A stretch of 64,000 nt of DNA. It comes from Adenanthera pavonina (taxonomy: Eukaryota; Streptophyta; Magnoliopsida; Fabales; Fabaceae). Below are positions 57,866 through 64,000 of this stretch, one piece after another. The DNA is taken from the NCBI GenBank assembly GCA_026686845.1, contig JAIVEN010000002.1:35605001-35669000 (forward strand). Reading direction: 5' to 3'. How positions within the stretch are numbered: position 1 is the first letter of the stretch; each line of letters begins with the position of its first letter. Below the pieces are notes generated by a model. That model was not told the DNA's origin, made no database searches, and saw only the letters and a list, made by a program, of their open reading frames with translations. The position numbers and the translations under genes were made by a program.

Positions 57866-58083
57866 GATTATCTTATTCATATTTAATGTATAAAAATTAG
57901 ATTATATTGTACAAATTTTTAAAAACAAAGTACATTATTTATAAATTGTTCATAACTCGTAAATTATATGGGTTACTATCGATTTTTCAATTGACAAGAG
58001 TTTAGATACGTTGTGTTGAAAGGATTCACGAAAACCCGGATACCCCATGGCACAAAAAAAAACAATTATAGTGATACTTTTAT

Positions 58084-59009
58084 TTTTAATATTATTAAAA
58101 ATTTCTCTCTATATATAAGTAAACATCATCTCCTATGCAATTTCACATTTGATATTCTTCATGATAATCTTAAATCCAGGATCATCAAGAAGTTTTTCAA
58201 ATCAAATTCCATCCCAAAATCATTTTCTTCATAAATGGATGTATTTTGATCAAATGATCCAATCTATATTTATTAGATGCTTGAGAAGATTTTGTTCTAA
58301 TCCAGATTTTTTTAGAGAAATTTTTCCAGGGCTAGAAGCTATAAGTAAGATCAATATAATTACAAGTTTTCATATTTTGTAAACAATGAATGAGTTTTTT
58401 CATTTTTAATATTATTAAAAAAATTTCTCAATATATAATAAGTAAGCCAACAATTATTCAACTATTGATCTCCAACACAATTTTTTATTTAATTCTTAAT
58501 GATACTCTTAAACTAGGATCATCAAGAAGTTTTCCAAATCAAATTCCAAAACTCATTTTCTTCATAAATAGATGTATTTAATGAAAGGCTTCCTCCAATG
58601 TATATTTATCATATGCTTAAGATTTTGTTCTCATATAGATTTTTTTAGAGAAATTTTTTCAATGGCTAGAAGCTATAAATAAAATCAATATAATCACAAT
58701 TAATTTCATAACTAAAAAGTAATATACTTATATATGAGCGGTAAAAAAATATTCAACCATGCAATTTCATATTTGATTCTTGATGATATTCTTAAACCAA
58801 GATCATCGCAATTTTTTCCAAATCGAATTTCAAAAATCATTTTTCATAAATGGATGTATATTTACTAGATGCATGATCCATTGTATATTTGTCATATGCC
58901 TTAGAAGATTTTGTCTTTATGTAGATTTTTTTTTGGAGAAATTTTTCCATAGTTAGAAGCTATAAATGAATCAGTATAATCACAATTAATTTCATAATTA
59001 AAAAAGTAA
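58084..59009. repeat. Three tandem copies of a ~310-bp unit
   Basis: Units start near 58084, 58404 and 58711. Each contains, in order, TTTAATATTATTAAAAA (degraded in the third), CTTCATGATAATCTTAAA or similar, AGGATCATCAAGAAG, CATTTTCTTCATAAATGGAT, AGATTTTTTTAGAGAAAT, and TAGAAGCTATAA followed by ATCAATATAAT. Identity between units is moderate, so the triplication is old. There are no frames of note. It lies upstream of the DRP2 promoter. Confidence 0.9.
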
Positions 59010-60200
59010 TAAACATAAATATTAGGGATAAAATTAGCATCCATTGTACATTAATTAATATCCTCAAACATTTGGGATCACTTAGTATATATGGTACATA
59101 ATATATTACATAATATATATAATGTATTAAGTGAAAAAGAGAAAGAATTACGGGGACAGCTGCCCCTACACCTAAAAAATATGTCACCCTTGGTTCAATC
59201 GCTAGTTGACGAACTGTACCGTAAGATAATCAAATTAATCTAGATTCAATTAAAATTAATATAATATGGTGTCAACCTAGGTCAAATACGAGGAGTGGGG
59301 ATATAATTAGTTAAGATTGATTAATTAAGTGATTAAGAAGTGGATTAAATTCAAAAATAAGGGGTTTTGCTTAATTAAAATGCAATAAAATCTATATAAT
59401 ATATGAAAGTATGTCCAAAAAATGGAACCTCAATGTGCCACATCTCCTAAGAAATTATATGTTTAATTATATATATTTTTCCTATTTTTAGGGTTCCGTT
59501 ATTTTTATATATCCACTAATTTTTATTTGTTTAGTTCACTTAAAGAGTTGTTGTAACAACTTAAAAAAATATTTTATATATATATATATATATATTGTTG
59601 GGTTATATATAAATATTGTTCTAACAATTTATAAAAATATGGGTATCTGATTTAAATGCAATCCGTGATTTTTGCAAGAGAAATAATGTAAATATAATTG
59701 CGGTTATAATTAATAAACAATTTTTATCTACATTTGTATAATTAGCAGGATGTGAAATACGTTTATATTATAAATGCAGTTAAAATATTCGGTATCTTGC
59801 TTATGAAAAGGAAGCTTATAATATTAGTGTATATAAAGTTTATTTGTATCAGTGTTTGTTACAATTCAGTTAATTTGTATATAATTTTGCTTATCATCAT
59901 TATTTATTTTTTATACACATTTATAGTATTAGTTGGATTTATATGGATTTGGTTAAGGTTGTTAAGATATTATATCATTGGGATCAATATTGGTTAATAT
60001 TCAATATTTGAATCATATATTTGTATATATAAATACAATATTGCTACTTGCCTATAACACATCGCCATCAACAAAGCTTATTTAGATATTGTTATTGTTT
60101 TTTTATTTATTCGAATGCGTTCATGTCAAAGAACATTGACACTTTGTCTTATGGTGTTGCCAAAACTATCAATCCATTAAGATACGATTGATGAATTAAA
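59010..60200. other. No gene; very AT-rich
   Basis: About 1.2 kb of AT-rich DNA with a (TA)n tract near 59576-59596 and a hydrophobic chance frame (59752-59997). It probably flanks, or is part of, the transposon or gene remnant that follows. Confidence 0.55.
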
Positions 60201-60349
60201 ATTAGGATTGTACAGCTATGGATGATGTCCGATCAGCATTCATCACAAGATGTTGATGTAAGTTTTGATGTTTAAATTGTGTTTATTTCCCAATTTGGTT
60301 GTTTCTTTTTTTGTGGTAATTTTATTTAATCCATATTTTGTAAATTATG

Positions 60350-61790
60350 TTCAATCAAGATGATTGTATACATGGAGTGATAAAAAAACTGCTCCTCAAA
60401 AAGTTCGAGCTTATATTCAAGGAGGGCAAAGTTTATATTATAAACGTTTGGAGTTAGTAATAACATCAGTTCGTACCACACCACATATCATGCATTCAAG
60501 ATACATTTTCAGTATTCAACATCTTTGGAGTCACAACCTGATGATGGAAATATACATCTGTATAGTTTTCTATGTACTTCTTATAATGAGATTCTTTAAA
60601 GGAATGCAGATGATTGCTTCTTAGTTGGTACAAGATTCTATTTTATATATTAATATTCAATTTAATGTCTTTGTTTTTTGACACTGAAAATACTTCATTA
60701 TTAAATGATTATTTTGTTATAGATGTGATTGGCAAGCTAAGTGGGAATGGAGGGGTGGAGCAATTTGTGAAGGATGGAAAGCAGCAAAAGAGGGTGGAGA
60801 TACTGATTGAAGATAGTGAGTATGTGTCATAAATTTGTATGGTTTTAATTTTATTATATGAGTATATAGTTATTTATTAGAATGAAGTATATTGCGTTTT
60901 ACTATAAATATATGTTATGCGATTTAAGTATTTGAATTAACTCTATATTTTCTATCAATTGTATATAATTAGGAGTAACTGTTTAAGCTATACATCATGG
61001 GGTTCATTTGCTAATGATATGATAAAGTATATGTCATCTACTTATATCCCACCTGTTGTGGTTTAAGAACAATGAATTCAATGGTATATAAGTATTCATT
61101 TTTTTAATGAGAAATCTTATATATGTATTAGTAATTTTTTTTTGTAGGTATTAATGTTAGTGTTTACATATATTAATGGTTTGACAGGTATCCGAAAATT
61201 ACCAAACTTATTGTACTATTTTCAGATGTTTATTCATCCATCTATTTTTAAAGTGTCTACATTTATTGAAAAGCATCTCAATTTGGTCATACGTATAGTA
61301 TAATAGTATAATTAATGAAATATGATAACTTAATCTGTTCAAATGTTCTTTGAGCTTACAACTTACAGTTTGAAGGTGATTGGTGTGAGTTTGGATGAGC
61401 AAGTTACAACATTATCATAATTGACATCATCATCAAGAAGTGATTATATTCTTAATGTGCAAGAGAGGGAAAAAATTGGGGATTTAGGCCATTTCCTACC
61501 TCTAATGTTATAATCCATTGTTATCATATCTATTTATACCACACAATATGTATTTATTTTTTTTATTAGTATTTATATTTTTTTGTTCGTTTTATTAAAG
61601 ATTGTTGTGCTGAGGATATCATTTGTTTAATGATGGCCTCTGTTGTGCATATTGATACGGAACAAGGCTGGTATTATGATGTATGTAAATCATGCTCAAA
61701 TGGTGTACTTTCATATGGTGATGGGTTTTTCTGTGAGCAACGTAATGGTATTGTGAAAGCTGTCATCCCATGGTACTGGTGATTGTTGCT
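60350..61790 (+). pseudogene. RPA1-like (replication protein A 70-kDa) pseudogene
   Basis: The order matches plant RPA1-type single-strand DNA-binding proteins. The N-terminal OB end is GVIKKLLLKKFELIFKEGKV then YIINV (60365-60450). After a one-base frameshift comes VSNNISSYHTTYHAFKIHFQ (60450-60520). The next OB segment is DVIGKLSGNGGVEQFVKDGK then RVEILIEDSEYVS (60715-60830), with the following exon LSYTSWGSFANDMIKYMSS (60975-61060). A weak continuation is VLMLVFTYINGL (61150). The C-terminal zinc ribbon region is GWYYDVCKSCSNGV then YGDGFFCEQRNGIVKAVIPW (61660-61785). The ribbon has CxxC followed by CxxR, so the fourth Cys is changed. Frameshifts and early stops show it is inactive. RPA1-like genes of this kind are often carried by plant Helitrons, but no Helitron end was found here. 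Confidence 0.75.
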
Positions 61791-61799
61791 TATTGTTTG

Positions 61800-62073
61800 T
61801 ATGAAACATTATTATGTATTATTATTTATTTGAGAAAGTAAAATGAAGATTGCCAACTACAATAGTTTTATTCATTGGTTTTTTCCAAATAAGGCTTAGC
61901 CAATTCTAATCTAATTTGTAGCTCATTTTCATTTTATTGATTATGCTTATTGTTGTTTATTTATTTTGAGTTTATTGAACTTATTTCCTTCTCGGTCTAA
62001 TAATCTTGTTGTTATTGTTTTCTTATTTATCTTATATCATTTTCACTAGATATGAAGATTGTTTCACTATTGT
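61800..62073. other. No gene recognised
   Basis: AT-rich bridge between the RPA1-like pseudogene and the R1 copy. No frame or terminal structure was identified. Confidence 0.5.
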
Positions 62074-64000
62074 TGTAACATTCCTATTTTTATGGGATGT
62101 TACAAAATGAATAAAAAATGAGAAATGAAGCGAGATGAAAGGGCTATGTATATAATCAGACTTTAGAAAGAATTAATTTCTCATCTAATTTTTAGAAGAA
62201 GTTATGTTTGATTTTTAATTAGAATTAATTTTCCATAAGATCCTTAGTAGAAATTAATTCAAGAACTTATTTCGAAAAATATACAATACGCCACTTGAAT
62301 GAAAACGGTATAAGTATTATGTAACCGGAAGGTCTAGGTTGAGATATATACCAATTTGAAAGTTAATGTAAATAGTGCAAAAAATAATAATAAAAAATTG
62401 GTCTTTAAGTGAAACTACAAGAAAGTACTCGAAAGAATGGATAATTATGTTTTTGCCTCAGCTCAAGAGCAAAATGATCATTTTCCATATTAGAAGTAAA
62501 ATGTGAATATTACATCTAAGCCCCAAGAAAAAAAAATGTTGATATCATAAAATATATAAGTAATTGAGAAAAATGGAGATTAAGCGTGATAAGGGGTAAG
62601 AGGTCATTTTTTTAGGTTAAATGAAAAAATGAGAAAATTATATTTTGACTCCAAGAATTAAGAATGCTTGCAATGTAACCCCTTAAGGAAGAAATTCAAT
62701 GGAGTGAAAAGAAGTTTGGCGAAAATTACAGCTAATTACTTAAAAATTTCAAAAATTATAAATTACCTGGGGTCAAGGGTATTTTTGGAAATATGAAAAT
62801 TTATAATCAAAATGAAGCTCTCAATGAGTTTAACCCAATAGAATATAATATGGAATTTAATAAAATCAAAAGAATATTTATTGGGCAATTATGTTTTAAT
62901 ATTAATACTTTATCCGATAAAGGTTATTTTAGACTACAGAAAAAGGAAATACCAATTCAAGGAAAGTAATTGGACCTTGATAAAATATATTTTAGATCAA
63001 GATAATGATTTTAGTATAAAAGTTATTTTTGGATAATCCTGTACCAATTTAATGACAATTTAAGTAAAGCTATTTAATCGATAAAGGCTATTTTGGCCTA
63101 TAAAAATTATTGAAGCAATTTTTAGCAAAAAAAAGAAGTGAGCCACATCTGTTACAGCTTAAAGACACAAATAGAAATTTGTGAAAAGCTTTTTAAAAGC
63201 AAAAGTAAATAAAAATAGATAGAAAAGTTAACCAGTTAATTATATGATATAATTATCATTTAAAAACATAACACTTCATCTTCCTCACGTCTCAAACACG
63301 CTGAACCAGTGAAGAAAAGAGAGAAGAAGGCATAGGAAAAGAAGGGAAAAAGAAGACCAAGGTAGAGAACTTGTTTGGACCTAAAACTCTCAAGGTAGAT
63401 TTTTATGGTTATACTCTTGTACATACTTGAGTATTATAATATTTCATGAAGTATTTTTCTCCATTTTCTCACTAAAATTTTCTGCTTAAAGAGAGAGTAG
63501 AGAGAGAAAATGAAGCCATGAAGAAATTAATCCATGAAAAGTGATGTATATGCTTTAAGGACTAAGGATATATCATTGGATTATAAATTAATCGAGTAGT
63601 CATTTTTCTATATTTTTTGAAAATTTTATGCCTATTTAGGGTTTGAAAAGGAAAAAAGAATCTCATGATTTTGACCCAAAAATGGATTCCTTAGGTCCAA
63701 ATTATATAAAAACAAGTATGTTGTACAAAAAAAGTCAAGTAGTAATCAAACTGGAAATTTAAGGTTTCAATATGAAACTTTATGACGGGAGTTATGTAAT
63801 CAATAGCTAATGGCCTAACTTTGTGATGCTATAGGATTCTAAGAAGTGTTGTAAGGTCAAAGGAAGAGTTTACAAAGCTTGGAAAGCATTAGAAAGCTAC
63901 AAGATAGTTCACCAACCTAATCTTACATTGTATTGTCATATAGTTTGCAATAATTTTGATGAGTTACCTATTATTGCAATGTTGATTTGTGATGATTTGA
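62074..64000 (+). mobile_element. R1 repeat copy 4 (LTR-like), plus strand, runs off the window
   Basis: It starts TGTAACATTCC, followed by a local inverted repeat GGGATGTTACA (62096-62106). It then carries the R1 phrases GAAGCTCTCAATGAG, GAGAGAAGAAGGCATAGG and TTTTGACCCAAAAATGG in order. The TGTAAC start, short inverted start motif and 'leader with purines' pattern suggest an LTR. No internal coding region is reached before the window ends. Confidence 0.65.

Noticed and set aside
59752..59997. 81-codon very hydrophobic frame
   Set aside because: AT-rich DNA yields Ile/Tyr/Leu codons by chance. No start context, homology or neighbour supports it.

Overview
This is flowering-plant nuclear DNA, AT-rich and dominated by decayed transposable elements. 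It holds plant-type Ty1/copia elements of the SIRE/Maximus kind (tRNA-Met primer site, env-like third reading frame), Ty3/gypsy debris, several MITEs, inserted organelle DNA, and intron-containing copies of a plant dynamin gene (DRP2 type). I cannot name the species. No complete, clearly functional gene is visible; the nearest is a 16-exon DRP2 pseudogene.

Layout. 1-2545: minus-strand LTR-like repeat with internal duplications. 2548-2811: tail of a Mutator-type transposase. About 3995-4760: GC-rich tract that looks like an organelle intron. 4761-8300: no gene, with gypsy-type noncoding debris near 6600-7900. 8303-13990: two broken plus-strand DRP2 copies with rearranged exons; part of exon 7 and intron 7 is repeated four times. 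14140-14580: broken Ty3/gypsy reverse transcriptase. 15062-31094: nested copia elements. The 3' half of an old minus-strand element (LTR, polypurine tract, env-like frame) lies at 15062-18414 and its pol at about 28000-31094. A younger plus-strand relative (18415-27995) sits between the two halves. 33095-34821: solo LTR of the same family with a perfect 5-bp target duplication. 31095-32343, 34990-36540, 37780-40500 and 62074-64000: copies of one long LTR-like family, here called R1. Between two inverted R1 copies lies mitochondrial DNA with part of the large-subunit rRNA (36545-37775). 40524-42070: MITE and SINE-like elements.

43652-57367 (minus): DRP2 pseudogene. Exons 1-16 can be followed with conserved splice sites and cover the GTPase, the middle domain and half of the PH domain. 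Exon 7 has two in-frame stops, the exon 11 donor is changed, and the rest of the PH domain, the GED and the Pro-rich tail are missing. Its introns hold nested MITEs, local duplications and an unrelated plus-strand gene fragment (about 45006-45900). 58084-59009: a 0.3-kb unit repeated three times. 60350-61790: broken RPA1-like gene ending in an altered zinc ribbon.

The genes do not form a pathway. The DRP2 pieces are one family (one dispersed pseudogene and a rearranged, partly amplified pair), and the SIRE pieces are one family (older inverted copy, nested younger copy, solo LTR). Exon boundaries were read by eye against remembered family features, not by alignment software.
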